Shown here: positions 56,372 to 64,000 of the stretch, piece by piece
Position numbering within the stretch: the stretch's first letter is position 1
How the letters are laid out: each line of letters starts with the position of its first letter
NCBI RefSeq assembly: GCF_028368975.1
Contig: NZ_JAQNDM010000002.1
Span: 1,736,001-1,800,000, forward strand
Direction: 5' to 3'
DNA from: Stigmatella ashevillena
GTDB lineage: Bacteria > Myxococcota > Myxococcia > Myxococcales > Myxococcaceae
DNA length: 64,000 nt
Translations under genes and position numbers: made by a program
The notes under the pieces: model-generated
Told to the model about the DNA's origin: nothing
What the model saw: only the letters and a program-made list of their open reading frames with translations
Databases searched by the model: none

Positions 56372-56887
56372 AAATAGCCGTCCTGCTCCGCCTTGCGGCA
56401 GAGCACCCATCAATGCGACGCAGGAACGCCACTAGGGCGACTTGCGTCTAGGTATTGAGGCCGTCACAGGCGCCGAAGCACCTGCGAGCGGCCAGATCTG
56501 CTCGGTGCAATGCACGAGCGGTGGTTTGCATTGGCGTGTGCGGCCAGTTCGCACGAACGGCTCGCCGACAAGCGGCGAACAAAAGGCTGGCTACTGCTTT
56601 GCGTGATACATGCGACAGCGTCCCCCTGATACACCATGCCCCATGCGGAGTTCAACCCCCTGCTACCGGAGCGCCGACAGCACTCGCGATGCCCCCTGGA
56701 GCTTCGAGGATCTTTGAGCCCAGCAGCGCGTCCGAAATCGTGCCTCGGCCTCGGTATAAGCGAGAAGGGTGCGCTCCCTCTTTCCGTGCCCATCCGCACG
56801 AGGGCGCTCCCCAAGGGCTGCATCGGCCTAACGCCGGCTTGCCCGCCCCCACCATCACCCCACAGACGCTGGGAAGGAGATCCCTGC
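56372..56887. other. Intergenic, divergent promoter region
   Basis: These 515 bases separate two divergent genes. I see the two CTAG boxes near the minus-strand gene (GCGTCTAGG matches the copy at 50634) and an open plus-strand frame from 56636 that runs into the next gene without a ribosome binding site. No RNA gene is recognised. Confidence 0.45.
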
Positions 56888-57361
56888 ATGGCGACGAAGC
56901 CACGCAAGTCGAAGGCACGTACCGAAGCTCCCCCTACCCCACCACCCACGCCGTCGAACGCAGAGACCAAATCCCCCATTGAAGACAAGAACGAGAAGGC
57001 TGAGCAATACGTGAGCATCGCCGCAGAAATGGGATTCATCGGCCGGGCTGTCGACGGCGCTGTGCTCCTTACCGATGCCCTTGCGGAAGATGCTGCCTTC
57101 TCTTCCGATGCGACCGAGCGAATCCCGCCAGCTGTGATCGCGGTGCTGGGCCTGGTGCATGCACGCCTCGATCAGGTTCAGCGCGTGCTTCGCGGCTCAA
57201 GCGATCCCAAGCGAATCATGGCTCCCCACAACCTCACCGGCGCCCCCGGTCCGGAGGAGGATCCCGACGTGACCTTGTCCGTCTGGAACCATTCTCAGCG
57301 CGTCGTGTATCACTCTCGGGAGTTGCACATGGCCGAGACCGAGAAAGAGATCGCTGCGTAG
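56888..57361 (+). CDS. Hypothetical island protein (157 aa)
   Basis: The start is the ATG at 56888, with AAGGAGA upstream (MATKPRKSKARTEAPPTPPP). The first 35 residues are basic, then Pro-rich and disordered. The core is helical (AEQYVSIAAEMGFIGRAVDG; PPAVIAVLGLVHARLDQVQR), followed by a short charged tail. No family is recognised. A strong terminator follows. Confidence 0.62.
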   Translation: MATKPRKSKARTEAPPTPPPTPSNAETKSPIEDKNEKAEQYVSIAAEMGFIGRAVDGAVLLTDALAEDAAFSSDATERIPPAVIAVLGLVHARLDQVQRVLRGSSDPKRIMAPHNLTGAPGPEEDPDVTLSVWNHSQRVVYHSRELHMAETEKEIAA

Positions 57362-57395
57362 CGAGAAGGCTGATCCACACGAGAAGATGAGGGCC

Positions 57396-57427
57396 GAGAG
57401 GCTAGGCCATGGTCTGGCCTCTCTTTT
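57396..57427 (+). terminator. Hairpin terminator
   Basis: GAGAGGC pairs with GCCTCTC, with further pairing inside (GGCCATGGTC), followed by TTTT. It lies 35 bases after the stop of the 157-aa gene and separates it from the excisionase-integrase unit. Confidence 0.7.
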
Positions 57428-57483
57428 GATTGTATTTGCGGCGCGAATGGCATTGACAGGGAGCCGCCGCACAGTGCATGAAA

Positions 57484-57567
57484 TCACCTGAAGGCCCGTA
57501 ACGGGCCGCGGAATCTCTTGGCGGCAACGGCCTGGACCCGCGAATTCACCAACTCGAGGAAGGTCAT
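57484..57567 (-). CDS. Possible 27-aa basic peptide
   Basis: A short minus-strand frame has an excellent ribosome binding site (GGGAGG five bases before the ATG at 57567). The peptide (MTFLELVNSRVQAVAAKRF...) is helical and basic. It is the only coding candidate in the 300 bases before the excisionase gene. Its family is unknown to me. Confidence 0.35.
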   Translation of the reverse strand: MTFLELVNSRVQAVAAKRFRGPLRAFR

Positions 57568-57729
57568 CAAGCCTCCCTCGGCACTGGCAGTAGAAGTAGA
57601 ACGGGGAGCCACATGCCTGCGTGTGCAGGGTGCCCCGTTGAAGAACCGTCGGTCCTCGCGGCGTAACGCCACGGCGGACGGATCGACACTCGTTGGACGC
57701 TAGCGTGCCCTGGCGCAAAACGTGACGTC

Positions 57730-57960
57730 GTGTCTCAGCAGAACAATGAAGCGGAAGTTCCAGCAGCCCTCTCGGATGTGCTCACCGTGGAGGAGGCAGC
57801 GGCCTTCCTGCGGGTGAACCGGAAAACCCTCTACGAGGCCGTCCGCCTGGGCAGCATCCCGGGGGTTATCCGCATTGGCCGAAGCATCCGCATTAGTCGA
57901 TCCACCTTGTTAGGGTGGGTCCAGGGTAACGGCGGTCCTGCGCTCGGAGAAGAAACGTGA
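57730..57960 (+). CDS. xis: Excisionase-like helix-turn-helix protein
   Basis: The product has 76 residues from the GTG at 57730. It is an HTH_17/excisionase domain: LTVEEAAAFLRVNRKTLYEA, then GVIRIGRSIRISRSTLLGWV. It directly precedes the integrase gene, whose GTG overlaps its stop (GTGA), so both are made together. It likely bends DNA at the attachment sites or regulates the integrase. A palindromic CTAG box (ACGCTAGCGT) lies 25-35 bases upstream of its start. Confidence 0.88.
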   Translation: MSQQNNEAEVPAALSDVLTVEEAAAFLRVNRKTLYEAVRLGSIPGVIRIGRSIRISRSTLLGWVQGNGGPALGEET

Positions 57961-59060
57961 GCGTGCGACTGCGGAAGTGGAAGACGAAGGAGAAGAAGGT
58001 GCAAGAAGCGTGGTGGGTGGACGTGAAGTTCCAGCATCCCGACGGGAGGGTGGAGCGAATCCGCAAGGCATCGCCCATCAACACCCGCAGGGGGGCTGAG
58101 CAATACGAGCGCGAGCTCCGCCAAGCTCTTCTCAACGGCACCTTCGGAAAGGAGAAGAAGGAGGTTCCCACCCTGGAGCAGTTCCAGGAGCGGTTCCTCA
58201 CCTACAGCGAGAACAACAACAAGCCCAGTCAGGTATACGCGAAGCGCGGCATCCTGAATAACCACCTCGTTCCTGTCTTCGGGAAGCTGCGACTCGATGC
58301 GATCGGCCTCGCGGAGGTGGAGGCGTACAAGGCCCAGAAGCTCAAGGAGAAGCTGACCCCGAAGTCGGTGAACAACCACCTCGCGGTGCTGCACAAGCTG
58401 CTCGCGGTGGCCGTCGAGAGCGGCGATCTCGCGCAGCTCCCGCGCATCAAGATGCTCCGGGCCGCCAAGCCGGAGTTCCGCTTCCTCACCTTCGAAGAGG
58501 CGGATCGCTTCCTCGCGGCGGCAACTCCCGAATGGGCCGCCATGCTCACGGTGGCCTTGAAGACGGGCCTGCGCATCGGCGAGTTGCTCGCCCTCAAGTG
58601 GGAGGACATCGATCTGGTGGCAGGCCGTCTCATGGTGCGCCGGACTTTGTGGAGCGGTCAGGAGGGCACTCCGAAGGGCGGGCGCAGCCGAGAGGTCCCA
58701 CTGTCCACGCGGGCAGTCGAGATCCTCAAAGCCCACCGCCACCTCAAGGGGCCCTACGTCTTCTGCGGCCCCGGCGGCGAGCGCCTCACCCACAGCATGG
58801 TGAAGGCGGTGGTCTCCCGGACCTGTACCCGCGCTGGCCTCGCCAAGCGGCTCGGCTGGCACGATCTCCGGCACAGCTTCGCGTCCCATCTCGTCATGCG
58901 CGGAGTGGCGCTCAAGGCCGTCCAGGAGCTGCTCGGCCACGCCACCATCGACATGACGATGCGCTACGCCCACCTGAGCCCGGACGTGAAACGGGACGCC
59001 GTGCACATGCTCGACACGCCGAGCCCCGCCAGGGGCACATACGGGACACATGAAGCCTGA
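57957..59060 (+). CDS. int: Tyrosine-family site-specific integrase of the island
   Basis: The product has 367 residues. The N-terminal arm-binding part has a basic start (SVRLRKWKTKEKKVQEAWWV) and the core-binding SAM-like domain is near 75-165. The catalytic domain has the Arg in TGLRIGELLAL, the Lys near GGRSREVPLS, HDLRHSFASHLV with His and Arg, LGHATIDMTMRYAHL with the second His, and the Tyr nucleophile in MRYAHL. All active-site residues are present. It ends 57 bases before the right attachment core, the usual int-att layout. The tRNA-Gly 3' end is its target. Confidence 0.96.
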   Translation: MSVRLRKWKTKEKKVQEAWWVDVKFQHPDGRVERIRKASPINTRRGAEQYERELRQALLNGTFGKEKKEVPTLEQFQERFLTYSENNNKPSQVYAKRGILNNHLVPVFGKLRLDAIGLAEVEAYKAQKLKEKLTPKSVNNHLAVLHKLLAVAVESGDLAQLPRIKMLRAAKPEFRFLTFEEADRFLAAATPEWAAMLTVALKTGLRIGELLALKWEDIDLVAGRLMVRRTLWSGQEGTPKGGRSREVPLSTRAVEILKAHRHLKGPYVFCGPGGERLTHSMVKAVVSRTCTRAGLAKRLGWHDLRHSFASHLVMRGVALKAVQELLGHATIDMTMRYAHLSPDVKRDAVHMLDTPSPARGTYGTHEA

Positions 59061-59067
59061 AACGCCA

Positions 59068-59102
59068 GCGGCCGGAACCCTTTGTTGAAGGATTCCGGCC
59101 GC
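59068..59102. terminator. 15-bp hairpin between int and the right attachment core
   Basis: GCGGCCGGAACCCTT pairs with AAGGATTCCGGCCGC (one mismatch) around TGTTG. The same structure, shorter but perfect, exists at 14995-15026 in the remnant at the left end. It can stop transcription from both the integrase and the tRNA gene. Confidence 0.65.
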
Positions 59103-59117
59103 TTGGACTTCGAAAAT

Positions 59118-59144
59118 TGGAGCGGGAAAAGGGATTTGAACCCT
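59118..59144. other. Right attachment site (27-bp core within tRNA-Gly)
   Basis: It is identical to 15039-15065 and forms the 3' end of the intact tRNA-Gly gene. Integration therefore restored a working tRNA at this end. Confidence 0.9.
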
Positions 59145-59192
59145 CGACCCTCGCCTTGGCAAGGCGATGCTCTACCGCTGAGCTATTCCCGC
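59118..59192 (-). tRNA. tRNA-Gly (GCC)
   Basis: The 75-nt gene includes the encoded CCA. The acceptor stem is GCGGGAA with TTCCCGC, the D-arm region is TAGCTCAGCGGTAGAGCA, the anticodon stem TCGCC/GGCGA encloses loop TTGCCAA (anticodon GCC), and the T-arm contains GGTTCAAATCC. All arms pair well. Its 3' third is the target of the island integrase. Confidence 0.97.
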
Positions 59193-59266
59193 GTCTGTTG
59201 CTCCCTCACCGCCGCGTCACCGCGCCGTTGAAGTGAGGCGGGGTATACCGACCCGCCTCTGGCCCG

Positions 59267-59944
59267 TCAAGCATTCTGTGTGTCCGGCTTGCCCCGCCGG
59301 GCGAGCATCGCGAGGAACGCCCGGAAGTACACCACCGCGCTCCACACCGAGAACGCGCACGACAGGTACACCAGCGCCTTGCCCACCAGGTTGTAGTCCA
59401 CCGTCACCACCCGGAAGCCCAAGTCCAGGGGGTGAACGTAGTGAACGCAGAGTGAAATGATGCCCACCAGTTGGAGGCTCGTCTTCCACTTGCCCTCCTG
59501 CCCGGCGGCGATGACCATGCCCTCGCTTGCCGCGATGGTGCGCAGCCCGCTGACGATGAGCTCCCGCGCCAGCAGCACGATGACCACCCAGGCGGCGATG
59601 CGCCCCAGCCGCACCATCATCACCAGCGCCGCCATGGCGATCAGCTTGTCCGCCAGCGGGTCCATGAACTTCCCCACCACCGTGATGAGGTTCCACTTGC
59701 GCGCCAGGTACCCGTCCACCACGTCCGTGATGGACGCCACCGCGAACACCACGCCCGCCATCAGCGAATAGAACGGGTCCGCGTCGTAGGTGAACCAGAC
59801 GAACAGCGGGATCAGCATGATCCGGCCCAGCGTCAGCATGTTGGGCAGGTTCCAGAACTCCTGGATGAGGACGCTTTCCTTACGGGCCGCCCGGCGCCTC
59901 GCCCGCTCCTCGCGCTTTCGCTGCTTCCTCGTGGCTCGGTCCAT
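59267..59944 (-). CDS. pgsA: CDP-diacylglycerol-glycerol-3-phosphate 3-phosphatidyltransferase
   Basis: The product has 225 residues. It makes phosphatidylglycerol phosphate from CDP-diacylglycerol and glycerol-3-phosphate in the inner membrane. The full CDP-alcohol phosphotransferase signature is present: D-VV-DG-YL-AR, eight residues, then G-KFM-D-PLA-D. Several hydrophobic segments span the chain (LTLGRIMLIPLFVWF; AAWVVIVLLARELIVSGL). The Arg/Lys-rich N-terminal 25 residues are longer than usual. It is 11 bases after the TPR-AIM24 gene, in one operon with it and the lytic transglycosylase. It is chromosomal, outside the island. Confidence 0.93.
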   Translation of the reverse strand: MDRATRKQRKREERARRRAARKESVLIQEFWNLPNMLTLGRIMLIPLFVWFTYDADPFYSLMAGVVFAVASITDVVDGYLARKWNLITVVGKFMDPLADKLIAMAALVMMVRLGRIAAWVVIVLLARELIVSGLRTIAASEGMVIAAGQEGKWKTSLQLVGIISLCVHYVHPLDLGFRVVTVDYNLVGKALVYLSCAFSVWSAVVYFRAFLAMLARRGKPDTQNA

Positions 59945-59955
59945 GCGGGTGGGTT

Positions 59956-62025
59956 CTATCGGACCGGCAGGCAGATGAGGGCAAATCCTTCGCCGCTCAG
60001 CTCCACCGCCGTCTTGAAGGCCTCACTCCCCACTCCTGGCCACAGGGACACCACGCGGGGCGTCAAGTTGCCCTGCCAGCCCACCAGGTGCGTCAGCTGC
60101 ACCGACACGGGGGTCTGCATTCCCACAGGAACCAGCCGCAGCGGCCCCGGCAGGCTCAGCAGCACCTTCCCACTGCCGCGCAGGTGCACCAGGTCCAGGT
60201 CTGGCGCCGCGTCCGAGGGCACTCGGCCATTCTCGAACGTCACCGGCTCTTCGAAGGCAAAGACGTTCTCGTCCCGGAAGTAGGCGGATTCGTCGCCCAG
60301 ATCCATGGCCACGAACGTGTGGCGCTCCGTTGGCTCGATGAAGAGGGCCCCCTGGCCGCTGGCACGCACCAACTGCCCTGCCCCCTCTCCAAACGACTTG
60401 TCCGTGGCCCGGCCCCGGAACCGCTTCATCTCCGGCTGGAAGGTGAGCTTCCCAGAGAAGGCCACCAGCCCCTCCAGACGGATCAGCAGTTGCCCCTCCA
60501 CCCTCACCGAGCAGCCGGCCGACGACACGGAGAAAGTGCCCACCGTCCCCGCATCCGACAGCGGCAACAGGGGCGCCAGTTCTCCCAGCGTCGGCACGGG
60601 TCCCGCCTGCAGGGGGTAGGATTCCGCCTGCGGCAGGTAGGCTTCCGCCTGCGGTGGAAGCTCGGCGGCAAAGGCGGCCGGGACCGGCTCGGGCGGCAAC
60701 GCTTCCTCGGCAGGAGGCGCCTCGAGGCTGGGCTCCGCCTCCATGAAGACATCCTGCGCCGGTTCCGGGGCCACGGCCGCGACCGCATCCGGCGCGGCGA
60801 ACGGTTCCGCCAAGGCTTCCGGCTCCGGGGGAACCGGCGCGGGAGCCTGCTCGTGCTGAGCCATGGCCGCCAGGTTCTCCGCATCCTCGGGCTCCGCAGT
60901 CAGCACGGGCATCCCGTCTTCGGAGAGCTCCTCCACGGACATCACCGGAACCTGGGGCTCCGCCTCCGATGGGGGGGGCGGAGGTTCCGAGAACGGACTG
61001 GCCGCCCGCTCGTCGCCACTGCCAGGCAGCGTCTCTGCCCAGGAAGACTCCTGCGGCACGCCTCCCGTCCTCGCCGTCTCCACCGAAGCCTCGGGGGCTC
61101 CGGCCTCCGTCACCTCCGGAAAAGGCTCGGGTGGTGAGGCCAGCTCCTCGGTGGACAGCACCGGAAGCTCGAGCGGAGGCTGCTCCGGCGCCAGCGCTTC
61201 GGGTTCGATCTCGGGAAACTCACCCAGGGTCTGGGTCTGCTGCTGCGCGGGGACTTCGTCGAGCCCAAACTGCGCGCCCCAGTCATCCTCCGGAGCCGGA
61301 GGCGGCGGGGGCGCTTGACGCGGGATGAGCGCCGGAGGCCGGGCAGGCGGCGGCGGGGGCGGCGGCGCGGCCACTTGCGGCGTGGGGATCTCTTCGATGA
61401 CGTCGATGTCCAGCTCATCGCTCGAGGCATCCATCGAAGGCGTGCCGCCCTGCCCGCGCCCCGGCTCGGGTCGCTCAAGCTCCGGGAAGCCTCGCTCCGG
61501 GGCCAGCGGCACCGGCGTCTCCCGCACGAACGTCTCCCCGGCGATGGCCCGGGACATCTTCTCGGCCATGGCGTCGCTGCCCGACAGCAAGAAGTGCTCG
61601 CGCGCCCGCCCGTACTCACTCTGCTGGGCCAGCGCCAGCCCCAGGTAGTTGTGCGCCTTCTTGTGGTCCGGCGAGAGATCCACCGCCACCTCGAACTCGC
61701 GCACCGCGCGCTGCAGCGCGTTCGTCTTCAGGTACACGAGCCCCAGGTTGACCCGCAGCGTGGGGTCCACCGGGTTCTCCCGCACCAGCATCTCGTAGAT
61801 TTCCGCCGCGCGGTCGAAGAGGCCCAGCTTGAAATACGTCAGCCCGAGAAGGTTCTGCCCCTTCTCGTTCTTCGGCTGCATCTGGTGGGCCCGCTCGAGG
61901 TAGTCCTTGGCCTCGATCATCTTCCCGGCCGCCAGCAGTTCTCCGCCGCGGTAGAGAAGATTCAGGAACTCGTCGTCAACGGGACTCGTCTCCGGCCCCG
62001 CCGCTCGCGTCGTCGCCATCGGCAT
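59956..62025 (-). CDS. TPR protein with Pro/Glu-rich linker and C-terminal AIM24-like domain
   Basis: The product has 689 residues from the ATG at 62025 (MATTRAAGPETSPVDDEFLN), which overlaps the end of the upstream gene by 50 bases; an ATG at 62031 is also possible. Residues 15-150 are about four TPR repeats (LLYRGGELLAAGKMIEAKDY; GLTYFKLGLFDRAAEIYEML; VNLGLVYLKTNALQRAVREF). A long low-complexity linker (about 180-510) is full of Pro, Glu and Ala. The last 170 residues (LLIRLEGLVAFSGKLTFQPE; GALFIEPTERHTFVAMDLGD; GSGKVLLSLPGPLRLVPV) match AIM24/TIGR00266-type beta domains. It probably works as a scaffold or localisation protein; no reaction is known. Confidence 0.85.
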   Translation of the reverse strand: MPMATTRAAGPETSPVDDEFLNLLYRGGELLAAGKMIEAKDYLERAHQMQPKNEKGQNLLGLTYFKLGLFDRAAEIYEMLVRENPVDPTLRVNLGLVYLKTNALQRAVREFEVAVDLSPDHKKAHNYLGLALAQQSEYGRAREHFLLSGSDAMAEKMSRAIAGETFVRETPVPLAPERGFPELERPEPGRGQGGTPSMDASSDELDIDVIEEIPTPQVAAPPPPPPPARPPALIPRQAPPPPPAPEDDWGAQFGLDEVPAQQQTQTLGEFPEIEPEALAPEQPPLELPVLSTEELASPPEPFPEVTEAGAPEASVETARTGGVPQESSWAETLPGSGDERAASPFSEPPPPPSEAEPQVPVMSVEELSEDGMPVLTAEPEDAENLAAMAQHEQAPAPVPPEPEALAEPFAAPDAVAAVAPEPAQDVFMEAEPSLEAPPAEEALPPEPVPAAFAAELPPQAEAYLPQAESYPLQAGPVPTLGELAPLLPLSDAGTVGTFSVSSAGCSVRVEGQLLIRLEGLVAFSGKLTFQPEMKRFRGRATDKSFGEGAGQLVRASGQGALFIEPTERHTFVAMDLGDESAYFRDENVFAFEEPVTFENGRVPSDAAPDLDLVHLRGSGKVLLSLPGPLRLVPVGMQTPVSVQLTHLVGWQGNLTPRVVSLWPGVGSEAFKTAVELSGEGFALICLPVR

Positions 62026-62659
62026 TCGCTTCGCGGGGCTCGTTGCGTGCGAGCCGCTCGCGCTCTTTGTAGTGGTGGTAGAGCTGCAGGACCTTGCGCA
62101 CGTACTCCTGGGTCTCTGTGTAAGGCGGCACGCTGCCGCCGTACTTGCGGACCGCCTGCGGGCCCGCGTTGTACGCGGCAATCATCTTCACCATGTCGCC
62201 TTCGAACGTGTTGGCGAGCACCCTCAGGTAGCGCACCCCCCCTTCGATGTTCTCCTTCTCGTCGAAGATGTCCTTCACGTACATCTCCGTCGCCGTCTGG
62301 GGCATGAGCTGCATCAGCCCACAGGCGCCCTTGGGGGACACCGCGTTGGAGTCGAAGTTGCTCTCGGCCTGCATGATGGCCCGCACGAGGCTCGCGGGGA
62401 TGCGGTAGCGCCGGGCGGCCGTCGAGATGTGCGGCTCGAGTTCCCCGGGCGCACTGGCGCGCCCCCTCACGGGCGCCGAGGGCTTCTGCGCTTCGGTGAA
62501 GGTCCCCTTGAGCTGGCGGGCCTTCTTGCTGCCCGGGGGAGGAACATTCGTATAGATGATGGTGCCGTCCTTCTCCACGTAGCGGTAGATGCCCTCGGAG
62601 GCAAAGGCCCCCAGGGGAAGCAGCAACCCGCTGAGAAGGAAGACGAGACCTGTGCGCAT
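61976..62659 (-). CDS. Secreted lytic transglycosylase (SLT domain)
   Basis: The product has 227 residues. The signal peptide is MRTGLVFLLSGLLLPLGAFA. A DUF4124-like short region follows (GIYRYVEKDGTIIYTNVPPP). The Slt70-type lysozyme-like domain spans 75-200: MQAESNFDSNAVSPKGACGL with the catalytic Glu, MQLMPQTATEM, then MIAAYNAGPQAVRKYGG. It cleaves peptidoglycan glycan strands in the periplasm with 1,6-anhydro product formation. It is the first gene of the minus-strand operon with the TPR-AIM24 and pgsA genes. Confidence 0.93.
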   Translation of the reverse strand: MRTGLVFLLSGLLLPLGAFASEGIYRYVEKDGTIIYTNVPPPGSKKARQLKGTFTEAQKPSAPVRGRASAPGELEPHISTAARRYRIPASLVRAIMQAESNFDSNAVSPKGACGLMQLMPQTATEMYVKDIFDEKENIEGGVRYLRVLANTFEGDMVKMIAAYNAGPQAVRKYGGSVPPYTETQEYVRKVLQLYHHYKERERLARNEPREANADGDDASGGAGDESR

Positions 62660-62745
62660 GGCGGCCCGGTAACCTTAGACCCCCGCCAGAAACTCCTCAA
62701 GAAAACGCCTTGTTTCCGGCACTTACACCCGTTAAGGGTCGGCCC
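62660..62745. promoter_or_regulatory. Divergent promoter region between the transglycosylase gene and nadB
   Basis: An 86-base gap between divergently read genes must contain both promoters. No clear operator is seen. Confidence 0.4.
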
Positions 62746-64000
62746 ATGCCCCAGCGCTTCGACTTTCTCGTCCTGGGGGGCGGTGTTGCAGGACTCTCGT
62801 TCGCCCTCCAAGCCGCCCGGCATGGCTCCGTCGCCGTGCTCACCAAGCGTGAACGTTACGAGAGCAACACCCAGTACGCCCAAGGGGGCATCGCCAGCGT
62901 GCTGGCGCCCACGGACACCTTCGAGGCGCACGTCCTGGACACCCTGGTGGCCGGGGCGGGCCTCAACCACCGGGACGCGGTGGAAGTCACGGTGCGCGAG
63001 GGGCCCGAGCGCATCCAGGCGCTCGTCGAGTTCGGCGCCGAGTTCAACCGGCACTCCAGCGGTGAATTCGATCTCACCCGGGAGGGCGGCCACTCCGCGC
63101 GGCGCATCATCCACGCAGGCGACATCACCGGCCGGGAAGTCCAACGCGCGCTGCTGGCCGCGTGCGATGCCCAGCCCAACATCACCTTCCTGCAGCACAC
63201 CGCCGCGATCGATCTCATCCTGGACCGGCGCTCCACCCCAGGCCGGGCCGGCCGGTGCCTGGGCGCCTATGTCCTCACCGAGAGCGGCCGCATCGACACG
63301 TTGCTGTGCAAGGTGACGGTGCTGGCCACGGGCGGGGCCGGCAAGGTGTACCTGTACACCTCCAATCCGGATGTGGCGACGGGGGATGGTGTGGCCATGG
63401 CCTACCGGGCGGGGGCGCAGGTGGCCAACATGGAGTTCTATCAATTCCACCCCACGTGCCTGTACCACCCGGAAGCCAAGAGCTTTCTCATCAGCGAGGC
63501 GCTCCGGGGCGAAGGCGGCAAGCTGCGGCTGCGCAATGGGCAGACTTTCATGGAGCGCTATCACCCGCTCGGCGCGCTGGCGCCCCGCGACGTGGTGGCC
63601 CGCGCCATTGACGCGGAGCTCAAGCGCACGGGAGATGACTGCGTCCACCTGGACATGACGCACCTGGGGCGCGCCTTCCTCACCGACCGCTTCCCCAACA
63701 TCTACGCCACCTGCAAGGCCTTCAACATCGACATGGCCGTGCAGCCCATCCCCGTGGTGCCCGCGGCGCACTACATGTGCGGCGGCGTGGTGACGGATCT
63801 GCACGGCCGCACCTCCGTGCCCGGCCTGTATGCCGTGGGGGAGGTGGCCCACACCGGGCTGCATGGCGCCAACCGGCTCGCCTCCAACTCCCTGCTGGAG
63901 GGGCTTGTTTTCGGCCATCGGGCCGCCCTGACCACCGCCGAGGAGATCCGCACCCTCCCCTCTTCCGTCCAGGAGCCTCCCGAGTGGGATGCCGGCAGCG
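62746..64000 (+). CDS. nadB: L-aspartate oxidase (partial, runs off the window)
   Basis: The visible 418 residues start at ATG 62746 (MPQRFDFLVLGGGVAGLSFA). The enzyme oxidises L-aspartate to iminoaspartate with FAD, the first step of NAD synthesis, feeding NadA. The FAD-binding motif LGGGVAGLS is at the start. Family motifs TQYAQGGIA, GREGGHSARR-like DLTREGGHSARRIIHA, VLATGGAGKVY, FYQFHPTCLY, ISEALRGEGG and HYMCGGVVTD follow, and GLHGANRLASNSLLEGLVFG comes near the edge. It is a chromosomal gene, divergent from the transglycosylase operon. Confidence 0.96.
   Translation, partial: MPQRFDFLVLGGGVAGLSFALQAARHGSVAVLTKRERYESNTQYAQGGIASVLAPTDTFEAHVLDTLVAGAGLNHRDAVEVTVREGPERIQALVEFGAEFNRHSSGEFDLTREGGHSARRIIHAGDITGREVQRALLAACDAQPNITFLQHTAAIDLILDRRSTPGRAGRCLGAYVLTESGRIDTLLCKVTVLATGGAGKVYLYTSNPDVATGDGVAMAYRAGAQVANMEFYQFHPTCLYHPEAKSFLISEALRGEGGKLRLRNGQTFMERYHPLGALAPRDVVARAIDAELKRTGDDCVHLDMTHLGRAFLTDRFPNIYATCKAFNIDMAVQPIPVVPAAHYMCGGVVTDLHGRTSVPGLYAVGEVAHTGLHGANRLASNSLLEGLVFGHRAALTTAEEIRTLPSSVQEPPEWDAGS

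Larger units (their letters stand above)
15039..59144. mobile_element. About 44-kb integrative genomic island (defence island) in a tRNA-Gly gene
   Basis: Its ends are two identical 27-bp copies of the 3' end of tRNA-Gly(GCC), at 15039-15065 and 59118-59144. The integrase gene lies next to the right copy, with an excisionase gene before it and a primase-helicase farther in. The cargo is a GHKL/DUF3883 protein, a CHAT protease remnant, a complete BREX type 2 operon and a TcmP/DUF5131 pair. I see no conjugation or capsid genes, so the element is probably mobilised by a helper or is now resident. The boundaries are seen directly; the mobility is inference. Confidence 0.88.

Noticed and set aside
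62026-62181. Longer start for the TPR-AIM24 gene
   Set aside because: The extension lies wholly inside the lytic transglycosylase gene in another frame and is Arg/Ser/Thr-rich; the ATG at 62025 fits better.
62467-63918. 483-codon open frame on the minus strand
   Set aside because: It is antisense to nadB, which has the full set of L-aspartate oxidase motifs.
1-64000. CRISPR arrays
   Set aside because: No regularly spaced direct repeats of the required size and no cas genes were seen anywhere.

Overview
The window is GC-rich, strongly codon-biased bacterial DNA that looks myxobacterial (Myxococcota, probably Cystobacterineae). The pointers are a hybrid PKS/NRPS line with a TubC-type docking domain, a housekeeping block of TPR-AIM24 protein, lytic transglycosylase, pgsA and nadB, and GTG/ATG starts with four-base stop/start overlaps. 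The species call is inference.

Layout. (1) 1-4.4 kb, minus strand: the end of a PKS/NRPS cluster. It holds a PKS module with an altered KS and a dead, shortened AT, followed by an NRPS that starts with a docking domain and a heterocyclization domain and runs off the left edge. (2) 4.7-5.4 kb: a scrambled IS21 remnant. (3) 5.5-14.9 kb, minus strand: a four-gene operon of two related HNH endonuclease proteins, a 1974-residue beta-rich/FnIII protein and a small discoidin-domain protein. I know of no described system with this content. (4) 15.04-59.14 kb: an integrative genomic island bounded by a perfect 27-bp repeat of the 3' end of a tRNA-Gly(GCC) gene, with integrase and excisionase genes at the right end. 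(5) 59.1-64 kb: chromosomal housekeeping genes.

The island is mostly defence. From the left it carries a 1846-aa GHKL-ATPase/DUF3883 protein, two small genes, a CHAT protease gene and a DUF932 gene that both lost their 5' ends at an IS3 copy, and a complete type 2 BREX (Pgl) operon (HTH, 234-aa protein, PglW, PglX, PglY, PglZ, BrxD, BrxHI; every junction overlaps or is 2 nt). Then come a TcmP/DUF5131 pair, a minus-strand set of small Cys-rich and HTH genes, a primase-helicase, an IS630 copy sitting inside a small ribbon-helix-helix gene, and two further small island genes.

The left island junction also keeps the last ten codons and the hairpin of a second, related integrase. Another element therefore once occupied the same tRNA site, and the HNH/giant-protein operon may be its cargo. 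A non-coding stretch at 50.5-51.0 kb carries repeated CTAG boxes, three of them as CTAG-N3-CTAG pairs, with related boxes ahead of other island genes. This is a candidate origin or operator for the island.
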